This document shows, piece after piece, positions 22,981-36,000 of a stretch of DNA of 64,000 bases. How positions within the stretch are numbered: position 1 is the first letter of the stretch; each line of letters starts with the position of its first letter. This DNA comes from Xestospongia muta (lineage: Eukaryota; Porifera; Demospongiae; Haplosclerida; Petrosiidae). The notes beneath the pieces were generated by a model. It ran no database searches. It saw only the letters and a program-made list of their open reading frames with translations, and was not told the origin of the DNA. Location: positions 6,027,135 to 6,091,134 of the forward strand of contig OY848920.1 of NCBI GenBank assembly GCA_963693285.1, read 5' to 3'. The translations under genes were made by a program, and so were the position numbers.

Positions 22981-25900
22981 CTTTCAAAAAGCTGTAAACT
23001 CTTTATTTTAGAGTTTTAACCTATTTAGACTACTTTATTAGTATATTTAAGACAGATAAGCTTACTAATCTCTTTAGATCAGCTTATTTAATCAGTTTTC
23101 AACATTAATTTTTAATCTTTTTTAACTTTCAAAAAGCTCTAAACTCTTTATTTTAGAGTTTTAACCTATTTAGAGTACTTTATTAGTATATTTAAGAGAG
23201 ATAAACTTACTAAACTCTTTAGATCAGCTTATTTAACCAGTTTTCACCATTAATTTCTAATCTTTTTTAACTTTCAAAAAGCTCTAAACACTTTATTTTA
23301 GAGTTTTAACCTATTTAGACTACTTTATTAGTATATTTAAGAGAGATAAACTTACTAAACTCTTTAGATCAGCTTATTCAACCAGTTTTCACAGTTAATT
23401 TCTAATCTTTTTTAACTTTCAAAAAGCTCTAAACACTTTATTTTAGAGTTTTAACCTATTTAGACTACTTTATTAGTGTATTTAAGACAGATAAACTTAC
23501 TAAACTCTTTAGATCAGCTTATTTAACCAGTTTTCACAGTTAATTTCTAATCTTTTTAACTTTCAAAAAGCTCTAAACTCTTTATTTTAGAGATTTAACC
23601 TATTTAGACTACTTTATTAGTATATTTAAGACAGATAAACTTACTAAAGTCTTTCGATCAGCTTATTTAACCAGTTTTCACAGTTAATTTCTAATCTTTT
23701 TTAACTTTCAAAAACCTCTAAACTCTTTATTTTAGAGTTTTAACCTATTTAGACTACTTTGTTAGTATATTTAAGACAGATAAACTTACTAAACTCTTTA
23801 AATCAGGTTATTTAACCAGTTTTTACCATTAATTTCTAATCTTTTTTAACGTTAAAACAGCTCTAAACACTTTATTTTAGAGTTTTAACCTATTTAGACT
23901 ACTTTATTAGTATATTTCAGAGAGATAAACTTGCTAAACTCTTTAGATCAGCTTATTTAACCAGTTTTCACAGTTAATTTCTAATCTTTTTTAACTTTCA
24001 AAAACTCTAAACTCTTTATTTTAGAGTTTTAGCCTATTTAGAGTAGTTTATTAGTATATTTAAGAGAGATAAACTTACTAAACTCTTTAGATCAGCTTAT
24101 TTAACCAGTTTTCACAGTTAATTTCTAATTTTTTTTAACTTTCAAAAAGCTCTAAACTCTTTATTTTACTGTTTTAACCTATTTAGACTACTTTAATAGT
24201 ATATTTAAGACAGAATAAATTACTAAACCCTTTAGATCAGCTTATTTAACCAGTTTTTACAGTTAATTTCTAATTTTTTTTAACTTTGAAACTGCTCTAA
24301 ACTCTTTATTATAGAGTTCTAACCTATTTAGACTACTTTATTATTATATTTTAGAGAGATAAACTTACTAAACTCTTTAGATCAGCTTATTTAACCAGTT
24401 TTCACAGTTAATTTCTAATTTTTTTTTAACTTTCAAAAAGCTCTAAACTCTTTATTTTAGAGTTTTAACCTATTTAGACTACTTTATTAGTATATTTAAG
24501 AGAGATAAACTTACTAAACTCTTTAGATCTGCTTATTTAACCAGTTCTCACAGTTAATTTCTAATCTTTTTAACTTTCAAAAAGCTCTAAACTCTTTATT
24601 TTAGAGTTTTAACCTATTTAGACTACTTTATTAGTATATTTAAGAGAGATAAACTTAATAAACTCTTTAGATCAGCTTATTTAACCCCTTCTCACAGTTG
24701 ATTTCTAATCTTTTTTAACTTTCAAAAAGCTCTAAACTCTTTATTTTAGAGTTTTAACCTATTTAGACTACTTTATTAGTATATTTAAGACAGATAAACT
24801 TACTAAACTCCTTAGATCAGCTTAATTAACCAGTTTTCACCATTACTTTCTAATCTTTTTTAACTTTCAAAAAGCTCTAAACTCTTTATTTTAGATTTTT
24901 TACCTATTTAGAGTACTTTATTAGTATATTTAAGAGAGATAAACTTACTAAACTTTTTAGATCAGCTTATTTAACCAGTTTTCACAGTTAATTTCTAATC
25001 TTTTTTAACTTTCAAATAGCTCTAAACACTTTATTTTAGAGTTTTAACCTATTTAGACTACTTTATTAGTATATTTAAGAGAGATAAACTTACTAAACTC
25101 TTTAGATCAGCTTATTTAACCAGTTTTCACAGTTAATTTCTAATCTTTTTTAACTTTAAAAAAGCTCTAAACTCTTTATTTTAGAGTTTTAACCTATTTA
25201 GACTACTTTATTAGTATATTTAAGACAGAAAACTTACTAAACTCTTTAGATCAGCTTATTTAACCAGTTTTCACAGTTAATTTCTAATCTTTTTTAACTT
25301 TCAAAAAGCTCTAAACTCTTTATTTTAGAGTTTTAACCTATTTAGACTACTTTATTAGTAGATTTAAGACAGATAAACTTACTAAACTCTTTAGATCAGC
25401 TTATTTAACCAGTTTTCACAGTTAATTTCTAATCTTTTTTAACTTTGATACTGCTCTAAACTCTTTATTTTAGAGTTTTAACCTATTTAGACTACTTTAT
25501 TAGTATATTTAAGAGAGATAAACTTACTAAACTCTTTAGATCAGCTTATTTAACCAGTTTTGACCATTAATATCTAATCTTTTTTAACTTTCAAACAGCT
25601 CTAAACTCTTTATTTTAGAGTTTTAACCTATTTAGACTACTTTATTAGTATATTTAAGAGAGATAAACTTACTAAACTCTTTAGATCAGCTTATTTAACC
25701 AGTTTTCACAGTTAATTTCTAATCATTTTTAACTTTCAAAAAGCTCTAAACTCTTTATTTTAGACTTTTAACCTATTTATACTACTTTATTAGTATATTT
25801 AAGAGAGATCACTTACTAAACTCTTTAGATCAGCTTATTTAACCAGTTTTCACAGTTAATTTCTAATCTTTTTTAACTTTCAAAAAGCTGTAAACTCTTT

Positions 25901-28760
25901 ATTTTAGAGTTTTAACCTATTTAGACTACTTTATTAGTATATTTAAGACAGATAAGCTTACTAATCTCTTTAGATCAGCTTATTTAATCAGTTTTCAACA
26001 TTAATTTTTAATCTTTTTTAACTTTCAAAAAGCTCTAAACTCTTTATTTTAGAGTTTTAACCTATTTAGAGTACTTTATTAGTATATTTAAGAGAGATAA
26101 ACTTACTAAACTCTTTAGATCAGCTTATTTAACCAGTTTTCACCATTAATTTCTAATCTTTTTTAACTTTCAAAAAGCTCTAAACACTTTATTTTAGAGT
26201 TTTAACCTATTTAGACTACTTTATTAGTATATTTAAGAGAGATAAACTTACTAAACTCTTTAGATCAGCTTATTCAACCAGTTTTCACAGTTAATTTCTA
26301 ATCTTTTTTAACTTTCAAAAAGCTCTAAACACTTTATTTTAGAGTTTTAACCTATTTAGACTACTTTATTAGTGTATTTAAGACAGATAAACTTACTAAA
26401 CTCTTTAGATCAGCTTATTTAACCAGTTTTCACAGTTAATTTCTAATCTTTTTTAACTTTCAAAAAGCTCTAAACTCTTTATTTTAGAGATTTAACCTAT
26501 TTAGACTACTTTATTAGTATATTTAAGACAGATAAACTTACTAAAGTCTTTCGATCAGCTTATTTAACCAGTTTTCACAGTTAATTTCTAATCTTTTTTA
26601 ACTTTCAAAAACCTCTAAACTCTTTATTTTAGAGTTTTAACCTATTTAGACTACTTTGTTAGTATATTTAAGACAGATAAACTTACTAAACTCTTTAAAT
26701 CAGGTTATTTAACCAGTTTTTACCATTAATTTCTAATCTTTTTTAACGTTAAAACAGCTCTAAACACTTTATTTTAGAGTTTTAACCTATTTAGACTACT
26801 TTATTAGTATATTTCAGAGAGATAAACTTGCTAAACTCTTTAGATCAGCTTATTTAACCAGTTTTCACAGTTAATTTCTAATCTTTTTTAACTTTCAAAA
26901 ACTCTAAACTCTTTATTTTACAGTTTTAGCCTATTTAGAGTAGTTTATTAGTATATTTAAGAGAGATAAACTTACTAAACTCTTTAGATCAGCTTATTTA
27001 ACCAGTTTTCACAGTTAATTTCTAATTTTTTTTAACTTTCAAAAAGCTCTAAACTCTTTATTTTACTGTTTTAACCTATTTAGACTACTTTAATAGTATA
27101 TTTAAGACAGAATAAATTACTAAACCCTTTAGATCAGCTTATTTAACCAGTTTTTACAGTTAATTTCTAATTTTTTTTAACTTTGAAACTGCTCTAAACT
27201 CTTTATTATAGAGTTCTAACCTATTTAGACTACTTTATTATTATATTTTAGAGAGATAAACTTACTAAACTCTTTAGATCAGCTTATTTAACCAGTTTTC
27301 ACAGTTAATTTCTAATTTTTTTTTAACTTTCAAAAAGCTCTAAACTCTTTATTTTAGAGTTTTAACCTATTTAGACTACTTTATTAGTATATTTAAGAGA
27401 GATAAACTTACTAAACTCTTTAGATCTGCTTATTTAACCAGTTCTCACAGTTAATTTCTAATCTTTTTAACTTTCAAAAAGCTCTAAACTCTTTATTTTA
27501 GAGTTTTAACCTATTTAGACTACTTTATTAGTATATTTAAGAGAGATAAACTTAATAAACTCTTTAGATCAGCTTATTTAACCCCTTCTCACAGTTGATT
27601 TCTAATCTTTTTTAACTTTCAAAAAGCTCTAAACTCTTTATTTTAGAGTTTTAACCTATTTAGACTACTTTATTAGTATATTTAAGACAGATAAACTTAC
27701 TAAACTCCTTAGATCAGCTTAATTAACCAGTTTTCACCATTACTTTCTAATCTTTTTTAACTTTCAAAAAGCTTTAAACTCTTTATTTTAGATTTTTTAC
27801 CTATTTAGAGTACTTTATTAGTATATTTAAGAGAGATAAACTTACTAAACTTTTTAGATCAGCTTATTTAACCAGTTTTCACAGTTAATTTCTAATCTTT
27901 TTTAACTTTCAAATAGCTCTAAACACTTTATTTTAGAGTTTTAACCTATTTAGACTACTTTATTAGTATATTTAAGAGAGATAAACTTACTAAACTCTTT
28001 AGATCAGCTTATTTAACCAGTTTTCACAGTTAATTTCTAATCTTTTTTAACTTTAAAAAAGCTCTAAACTCTTTATTTTAGAGTTTTAACCTATTTAGAC
28101 TACTTTATTAGTATATTTAAGACAGAAAACTTACTAAACTCTTTAGATCAGCTTATTTCACCAGTTTTCACAGTTAATTTCTAATCTTTTTTAACTTTCA
28201 AAAAGCTCTAAACTCTTTATTTTAGAGTTTTAACCTATTTAGACTACTTTATTAGTAGATTTAAGACAGATAAACTTACTAAACTCTTTAGATCAGCTTA
28301 TTTAACCAGTTTTCACAGTTAATTTCTAATCTTTTTTAACTTTGATACTGCTCTAAACTCTTTATTTTAGAGTTTTAACCTATTTAGACTACTTTATTAG
28401 TATATTTAAGAGAGATAAACTTACTAAACTCTTTAGATCAGCTTATTTAACCAGTTTTGACCATTAATATCTAATCTTTTTTAACTTTCAAACAGCTCTA
28501 AACTCTTTATTTTAGATTTTTAACCTATTGAGACTACTTTATTAGTATATTTAAGAGAGATAAACTTACTAAACTCTTTAGATCAGCTTATTTAACCAGT
28601 TTTCACAGTTAATTTCTAATCATTTTTAACTTTCAAAAAGCTCTAAACTCTTTATTTTAGACTTTTAACCTATTTATACTACTTTATTAGTATATTTAAG
28701 AGAGATCACTTACTAAACTCTTTAGATCAGCTTATTTAACCAGTTTTAACAGTTAATTTC
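22981..28760. repeat. Tandem duplication, about 2,897 bp (20 monomers), two copies
   Basis: Copy 1 is about 22,981-25,876 and copy 2 about 25,877-28,760. Shared rare markers: GCTGTAAAC at 22,991 and 25,887; GATAAGCTT at 23,055 and 25,951; AAATCAGG at 23,800 and 26,697; TTTTAGCCTATTTAGAGTAG near 24,029 and 26,925; TATAGAGTTC near 24,310 and 27,208; AACCCCTTCTC at about 24,685 and 27,582. The offset changes from 2,896 to 2,897 at a one-T difference in the T-tract near 23,555. I saw only a handful of differences, so this is a recent event. Copy 2 ends near 28,760, where the sequence switches to TTTTAACAGTT and CTTATC units. Confidence 0.88.
25430..25845 (+). repeat. Four-unit marker series: GATACTG, GACCATTAATATC, AATCATTTTT, GATCACTTAC
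   Basis: Four linked markers in consecutive monomers: CTTTGATACTGCTC (about 25,446), TTTTGACCATTAATATC with CAAACAGCTC (about 25,560-25,600), AATCATTTTTAAC with TTTTAGACTTTTAACC and TTTATACTAC (about 25,722-25,785), and GAGAGATCACTTAC (about 25,804). The same series, whole or partial, occurs near 7,050-7,340, 8,465-8,790, 12,264-12,630, 28,343-28,715, 36,020-36,395, 36,888-37,040, 52,096-52,465, 54,413-54,780 and 56,005-56,370. Its constant order shows that these monomers move together. It usually lies downstream of AGACAGAAAAC and TAGTAGATT units. Confidence 0.82.
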
Positions 28761-29129
28761 TTATCTTTTTTAACATTCAAAAAGCTCTAAACACTTTATT
28801 TTAGAGTTTTAACCTATTTAGACTACTTTATTAGTATATTTTAGAGAGATAAACTTACTAAACTCTTTAGATCAGCTTATTTAACCAGTTTTCACATTTA
28901 ATTTCTAATCTTTTTTAACTTTCAAAAAGCTCTAAACTCTTTATTTTAGAGTTTTAACCTATTTAGAGTACTTTATTAGTATATTTAAGACAGAAAACTT
29001 ACTAAACTCTTTAGATCAGCTTATTTAACCAGTTTTCACAGTTAATTTCTAATCTTTTTTAACTTTCAAAAAGCTCTAAACTCTTTATTTTAGAGTTTTA
29101 ACCTATTTAGACTACTTTATTAGTATATT

Positions 29130-32100
29130 TAAGACAGATAAACTTACTAAACTCTTTAGATCAGCTTATTTAACCAGTTTTCACCATTAATTTCTAATCT
29201 TTTTTAACTTTCAAAAAGCTCTAAACACTTTATTTTAGAGTTTTAACCTATTTAGACTACTTTATTAGTATATTTAAGAGAGATAAACATACAAAACTCT
29301 TTAGATCAGCTTATTTAACCAGTTTTGACCATTAATATCTAATCTTTTTTAACTTTCAAAAAGCTCTAAACTCTTTATTTTAGAGTTTTAACCTATTTAG
29401 ACTACTTTATTAGTATATTTAAGAGAGATAAACTTACTAAACTCTTTAGATCAGCTTATTTAACCAGTTTTCACCATTAATTTCTAATCTTTTTTAACTT
29501 TCAAAAAGCTCTAAACTCTTTATTTTAGAGTTTTAACCTATTTAGACTACTTTATTAGTATATTTAAGAGAGATAAACTTACTAAACTCTTTAGATCAGC
29601 TTATTCAACCAGTTTTCGCAGTTAATTTCTAATCTTTTTTAACTTTCAAAAAGCTCTAAACACTTTATTTTAGAGTTTTAACCTATTTAGACTACTTTAT
29701 TAGTATATTTAAGACAGATAAACTTACTAAACTCTTTAGATCAGCTTATTTAACCAGTTTTCACAGTTAATTTCTAATCTTTTTTAACTTTCAAAAAGCT
29801 CTAAACTCTTTATTTTAGAGATTTAATCTATTTAGACTACTTTATTAGTATATTTAAGACAGATAATCTTACTAAAGTCTTTCGATCAGCTTATTTAACC
29901 AGTTTTCACAGTTAATTTCTAATCTTTTTTAACTTTCAAAAAGCTCTAAACTCTTTATTTTAGAGTTTTAACCTATTTAGACTACTTTGTTAGTATATTT
30001 TAGAGAGATAAACTTACTAAACTCTTTAAATCAGGTTATTTAACCAGTTTTTACCATTAATTTCTAATCTTTTTTAACGTTAAAACAGCTTTAAACTCTT
30101 TATTTTAGATTTTTAAACTATTTAGACTACTTTATTAGTATATTTAAGACAGATAAACTTACTAAACTCTTTAGATCAGCTTATTTAACCAGTTTTCACA
30201 GTTAATTTCTAATCTTTTTTAACTTTCAAAAAGCTCTAAACTCTTTATTTTAGAGTTTTAACCTATTTAGACTACTTTATTAGTATATTTAAGACAGATA
30301 ATCTTACTAAACTCTTTAGATCAGCTTATTTAACCAGTTTTCACAGTTAATTTCTAATCTTTTTTAACTTTCAAAAAGCTCTAAACTCTTTATTTTACAG
30401 TTTTAACCTATTTAGACTACTTTATTAGTATATTTAAGACAGATAAACTTACTAAATTCTTTAGATCTGCTTATTTAACCAGTTTTCACCATTAATTTCT
30501 AATCTTTTTAACTTTCAAAAAGCTCTAAACTCTTTATTTTAGAGTTTTAACCTATTTAGACTACTTTATTAGTATATTTAAGACAGATAAACTTACTAAA
30601 CTCTTTAGATCAGCTTATTTAACCAGTTTTCACAGTTAATTTCTAATCTTTTTTAACTTTCACAAAGCTTTAAACTCTTTATTTTACAGTTTTAACCTAT
30701 TTAGACTACTTTGTTAGTATATTTAAGAGAGATAAACTTACAGAACTCTTTAGATCAGCTTATTTAACCAGTTTTCACAGTTAATTTCTAATCTTTTTTA
30801 ACTTTCAAAAAGCTGTAAACTCTTTATTTTAGAGTTTTAACCTATTTAGACTACTTTATTAGTATATTTAAGACAGATAAGCTTACTAATCTCTTTAGAT
30901 CAGCTTATTTAATCAGTTTTCAACATTAATTTTTAATCTTTTTTAACTTTCAAAAAGCTCTAAACTCTTTATTTTAGAGTTTTAACCTATTTAGAGTACT
31001 TTATTAGTATATTTAAGAGAGATAAACTTACTCAACTCTTTAGATCAGCTTATTTAACCAGTTTTCACCATTAATATCTAATCTTTTTTAACTTTCAAAA
31101 AGCTCTAAACACTTTATTTTAGAGTTTTAACCTATTTAGAGTACTTTATTAGTATATTTAAGAGAGATAAACTTACTAAACTCTTTAGATCAGCTTATTA
31201 AACCAGTTTTCACAGTTAATTTCTAATCTTTTTTCACTTTCAAAAAGCTCTAAACACTTTATTTTAGAGTTTTAACCTATTTAGACTACTTTATTAGTAT
31301 ATTTAAGACAGATAAACTTACTAAACTCTTTAGATCAGCTTATTTAACCAGTTTTCACAGTTAATTTCTAATCTTTTTTAACTTTCAAAAAGCTCTAAAC
31401 TCTTTATTTTAGATATTTAACCTATTTAGACTACTTTATTAGTATATTTAAGACAGATAAACTTACTAAAGTCTTTCGATCAGCTTATTTAACCAGTTTT
31501 CACAGTTAATTTCTAATCTTTTTTAACTTTGAAAAAGCTCTAAACTCTTTATTTTAGAGTTTTAACCTATTTAGACTACTTTATTAGTATATTTAAGACA
31601 GATAAACTTACTAAACTCTTTAGATCAGCTTATTTAACCAGTTTTCACCATTAATTTCTAATCTTTTTTAACTTTCAAAAAGCTCTAAACACTTTATTTT
31701 AGAGTTTTAACCTATTTAGACTACTTTATTAGTATATTTAAGAGAGATAAACATACAAAACTCTTTAGATCAGCTTATTTAACCAGTTTTGACCATTAAT
31801 ATCTAATCTTTTTTAACTTTCAAAAAGCTCTAAACTCTTTATTTTAGAGTTTTAACCTATTTAGACTACTTTATTAGTATATTTAAGAGAGATAAACTTA
31901 CTAAACTCTTTAGATCAGCTTATTTAACCAGTTTTCACCATTAATTTCTAATCTTTTTTAACTTTCAAAAAGCTCTAAACTCTTTATTTTAGAGTTTTAA
32001 CCTATTTAGAGTACTTTATTAGTATATTTAAGACAGATAAACTTACTAAACTCTTTAGATCAGCTTATTAAACCAGTTTTCACAGTTAATTTCTAATCTT

Positions 32101-34050
32101 TTTTAACTTTCAAAAAGCTCTAAACACTTTATTTTAGAGTTTTAACCTATTTAGACTACTTTATTAGTATATTTAAGACAGATAAACTTACTAAACTCTT
32201 TAGATCAGCTTATTTAACCAGTTTTCACAGTTAATTTCTAATCTTTTTTAACTTTCAAAAAGCTCTAAACTCTTTATTTTAGAGATTTAATCTATTTAGA
32301 CTACTTTATTAGTATATTTAAGACAGATAATCTTACTAAAGTCTTTCGATCAGCTTATTTAACCAGTTTTCACAGTTAATTTCTAATCTTTTTTAACTTT
32401 CAAAAACCTCTAAACTCTTTATTTTAGAGTTTTAACCTATTTAGACTACTTTGTTAGTATATTTTAGAGAGATAAACTTACTAAACTCTTTAAATCAGGT
32501 TATTTAACCAGTTTTTACCATTAATTTCTAATCTTTTTTAACGTTAAAACAGCTTTAAACTCTTTATTTTAGATTTTTAAACTATTTAGACTACTTTATT
32601 AGTATATTTAAGACAGATAAACTTACTAAACTCTTTAGATCAGCTTATTTAACCAGTTTTCACAGTTAATTTCTAATCTTTTTTAACTTTCAAAAAGCTC
32701 TAAACTCTTTATTTTAGAGTTTTAACCTATTTAGACTACTTTATTAGTATATTTAAGACAGATAATCTTACTAAACTCTTTAGATCAGCTTATTTAACCA
32801 GTTTTCACAGTTAATTTCTAATCTTTTTTAACTTTCAAAAAGCTCTAAACTCTTTATTTTACAGTTTTAACCTATTTAGACTACTTTATTAGTATATTTA
32901 AGACAGATAAACTTACTAAATTCTTTAGATCTGCTTATTTAACCAGTTTTCACCATTAATTTCTAATCTTTTTAACTTTCAAAAAGCTCTAAACTCTTTA
33001 TTTTAGAGTTTTAACCTATTTAGACTACTTTATTAGTATACTTAAGACAGATAAACTTACTAAACTCTTTAGATCAGCTTATTTAACCAGTTTTCACAGT
33101 TAATTTCTAATCTTTTTTAACTTTCACAAAGCTTTAAACTCTTTATTTTACAGTTTTAACCTATTTAGACTACTTTATTAGTATATTTAAGAGAGATAAA
33201 CTTACAGAACTCTTTAGATCAGCTTATTTAACCAGTTTGCACAGTTAATTTCTAATCTTTTTTAACTTTCAAAAAGCTGTAAACTCTTTATTTTAGAGTT
33301 TTAACCTATTTAGACTACTTTATTAGTATATTTAAGACAGATAAGCTTACTAATCTCTTTAGATCAGCTTATTTAATCAGTTTTCAACATTAATTTTTAA
33401 TCTTTTTTAACTTTCAAAAAGCTCTAAACTCTTTATTTTAGAGTTTTAACCTATTTAGAGTACTTTATTAGTATATTTAAGAGAGATAAACTTACTCAAC
33501 TCTTTAGATCAGCTTATTTAACCAGTTTTCACCATTAATTTCTAATCTTTTTTAACTTTCAAAAAGCTCTAAACACTTTATTTTAGAGTTTTAACCTATT
33601 TAGAGTACTTTATTAGTATATTTAAGAGAGATAAACTTACTAAACTCTTTAGATCAGCTTATTAAACCAGTTTTCACAGTTAATTTCTAATCTTTTTTCA
33701 CTTTCAAAAAGCTCTAAACACTTTATTTTAGAGTTTTAACCTATTTAGACTACTTTATTAGTATATTTAAGACAGATAAACTTACTAAACTCTTTAGATC
33801 AGCTTATTTAACCAGTTTTCACAGTTAATTTCTAATCTTTTTTAACTTTCAAAAAGCTCTAAACTCTTTATTTTAGAGATTTAACCTATTTAGACTACTT
33901 TATTAGTATATTTAAGACAGATAAACTTACTAAAGTCTTTCGATCAGCTTATTTAACCAGTTTTCACAGTTAATTTCTAATCTTTTTTAACTTTCAAAAA
34001 GCTCTAAACTCTTTATTTTAGAGTTTTAACCTATTTAGACTACTTTGTTA
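29130..34050. repeat. Tandem duplication, about 2,464 bp (17 monomers), two copies
   Basis: Copy 1 is about 29,130-31,594 and copy 2 about 31,595-34,050. Markers: AGATAATCTT at 29,861 and 32,325; AAATCAGG at 30,028 and 32,492; GATAAGCTT at 30,875 and 33,340. GATTTTTAAACTATTT, TTACAGAACTC, CACAAAGCTTTAAAC and TTACTCAAC also recur at this distance. Copy 1 itself matches about 21,300-23,100 (AGATAATCT at 22,042, AAATCAGG at 22,209, GATAAGCTT at 23,055; offset 7,819-7,820), so this HOR segment was already established before the local duplication. Copy 2 has its TTTCGATC unit followed by a regular AAATCAGG unit at 34,086, whereas copy 1's second TTTCGATC unit (about 31,471) has none. Confidence 0.85.
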
Positions 34051-36000
34051 GTATATTTAAGACAGATAAACTTACTAAACTCTTTAAATCAGGTTATTTA
34101 ACCAGTTTTTACCATTAATTTCTAATCTTTTTTAACGTTAAAACAGCTTTAAACTCTTTATTTTAGATTTTTAACCTATTTAGACTACTTTATTAGTATA
34201 TTTAAGACAGATAAACTTACTAAACTCTTTAGATCAGCTTATTTAACCAGTTTTCACAGTTAATTTTTAATTTTTTTCAACTTTCAAAAAGCTCTAAACA
34301 CTTTATTTTAGAGTTTTAACCTATTTAGACTACTTTATTAGTATATTTCAGAGAGATAAACTTGCTAAACTCTTTAGATCAGCTTATTTAACCAGTTTTC
34401 ACAGTTAATTTCTAATCTTTTTTAACTTTCAAAAACTCTAAACTCTTTATTTTAGAGTTTTAGCGTATTTAGAGTAGTTTATTAGTATATTTAAGAGAGA
34501 TAAACTTACTAAACTCTTTAGATCAGCTTATTTAACCAGTTTTCACAGTTAATTTCTAATTTTTTTTAACTTTCAAAAAGCTCTAAACTCTTTATTTTAC
34601 AGTTTTAACCTATTTAGACTACTTTAATAGTATATTTAAGACAGAATAAATTACTAAACCCTTTAGATCAGCTTATTTAACCAGTTTTTACAGTTAATTT
34701 CTAATTTTTTTTCACTTTGAAACTGCTCTAAACTCTTTATTATAGAGTTCTAACCTATTTAGACTACTTCATTATTATATTTTAGAGAGATAAACTTACT
34801 AAACTCTTTAGATCAGCTTATTTAACCAGTTTTCACAGTTAATTTCTAATTTTTTTTTAACTTTCAAAAAGCTCTAAACTCTTTATTTTAGAGTTTTAAC
34901 CTATTTAGACTACTTTATTAGTATATTTAAGAGACATAAACTTACTAAACTCTTTAGATCTGCTTATTTAACCAGTTCTCACAGTTAATTTCTAATCTTT
35001 TTAACTTTCAAAAAGCTCTAAACTCTTTATTTTAGAGTTTTAACCTATTTAGACTACTTTATTAGTATATTTTAGAGAGATAAACCTACTAAACTCTTTA
35101 GATCAGCTTATTTAACCAGTTTTCACTGTTAATTTCTTATCTTTTTTAACATTCAAAAAGCTCTAAACACTTTATTTTAGAGTTTTAACCTATTTAGACT
35201 ACTTTATTAGTATATTTTAGAGAGATAAACTTACTAAACTCTTTAGATCAGCTTATTTAACCAGTTTTCACATTTAATTTCTAATCTTTTTTAACATTCA
35301 AACGGCTCTAAACTCTTTATTTTAGAGTTTTAACCTATTTAGACTTCTTTGTTAGTATATTTAAGAGAGATAAACTTACTAAACTCCTTAGATCAGCTTA
35401 ATTAACCAGTTTTCACCATTACTTTCTAATCTTTTTTAACTTTCAAAAAGCTCTAAACTCTTTATTTTAGATTTTTTACCTATTTAGAGTACTTTATTAG
35501 TATATTTAAGAGAGATAAACTTACTAAACTTTTTAGATCAGCTTATTTAACCAGTTTTCACAGTTAATTTCTAATCTTTTTTAACTTTCAAATAGCTCTA
35601 AACACTTTATTTTAGAGTTTTAACCTATTTAGACCACTTTATTAGTATATTTAAGAGAGATAAACTTACTAAACTCTTTAGATCAGCTTATTTAACCAGT
35701 TTTCACAGTTAATTTCTAATCTTTTTTAACTTTAAAAAAGCTCTAAACTCTTTATTTTAGAGTTTTAACCTATTTAGACTACTTTATTAGTATATTTAAG
35801 ACAGAAAACTTACTAAACTCTTTAGATCAGCTTATTTAACCAGTTTTCACAGTTAATTTCTAATCTTTTTTAACTTTCAAAAAGCTCTAAACTCTTTATT
35901 TTACAGTTTTAACCTATTTAGACTACTTTAGTAGATTTAAGACAGATAAACTTACTAAACTCTTTAGATCAGCTTATTTAACCAGTTTTCACAGTTAATT
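34050..36000. repeat. Block related to 26.7-28.4 kb with one added monomer
   Basis: The series after AAATCAGG at 34,086 follows that after 26,697: AACTTGCTAAAC, CAAAAACTCTAAAC, GAGTAGTTTATTAG, AATAGTATATTTAAGACAGAA and TATAGAGTTC (34,741 against 27,208). The offset grows from 7,389 to 7,533, one monomer, because an extra unit with TTTTTAATTTTTTTCAAC lies near 34,260. At about 35,050 the sequence leaves this series for units with CACTGTTAATTTCTTATC and CAAACGGCTC, then rejoins with ACTCCTTAG, ATTACTTTC, GATTTTTTACC, CAAATAGCTC and AGACAGAAAAC units. An in-block replacement, not a simple copy, explains the switch. Confidence 0.7.
35921..35943 (+). repeat. 3-bp deletion in a TAGTAGATT monomer
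   Basis: CTTTATTAGTAGATTT reads CTTTAGTAGATTT here. The sister units of the same type (about 25,360, 28,254, 44,908, 48,965, 52,008 and 54,322) keep the three bases, so the loss is private to this copy. Confidence 0.85.

Larger units (their letters stand above)
17100..25500. repeat. Long-range duplicated block, copy A (partner about 37,780-45,050)
   Basis: Markers appear in the same order here and about 20 kb downstream: GATAAGCTT with TTAGTTTATT at 17,549 and 38,263; AAATCAGG at 18,584 and 39,443; ACATACAAAA at 19,435 and 40,151; AAATCAGG at 20,176 and 40,892; TGCATAT at 21,194 and 41,331; AAATCAGG at 22,209 and 42,341; CAGAACTC at 22,921 and 43,053; GATAAGCTT at 23,055 and 43,188; AACCCCTTCTC near 24,685 and 43,804; GATACTGCTC near 25,446 and 45,000. 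The distance steps from 20,714 to 20,859, 20,716, 20,137, 20,132, 19,119 and 19,554. Each step is about a whole number of monomers, apart from one 5-bp insertion. The two blocks are therefore colinear apart from monomer-sized gains and losses. Confidence 0.85.
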
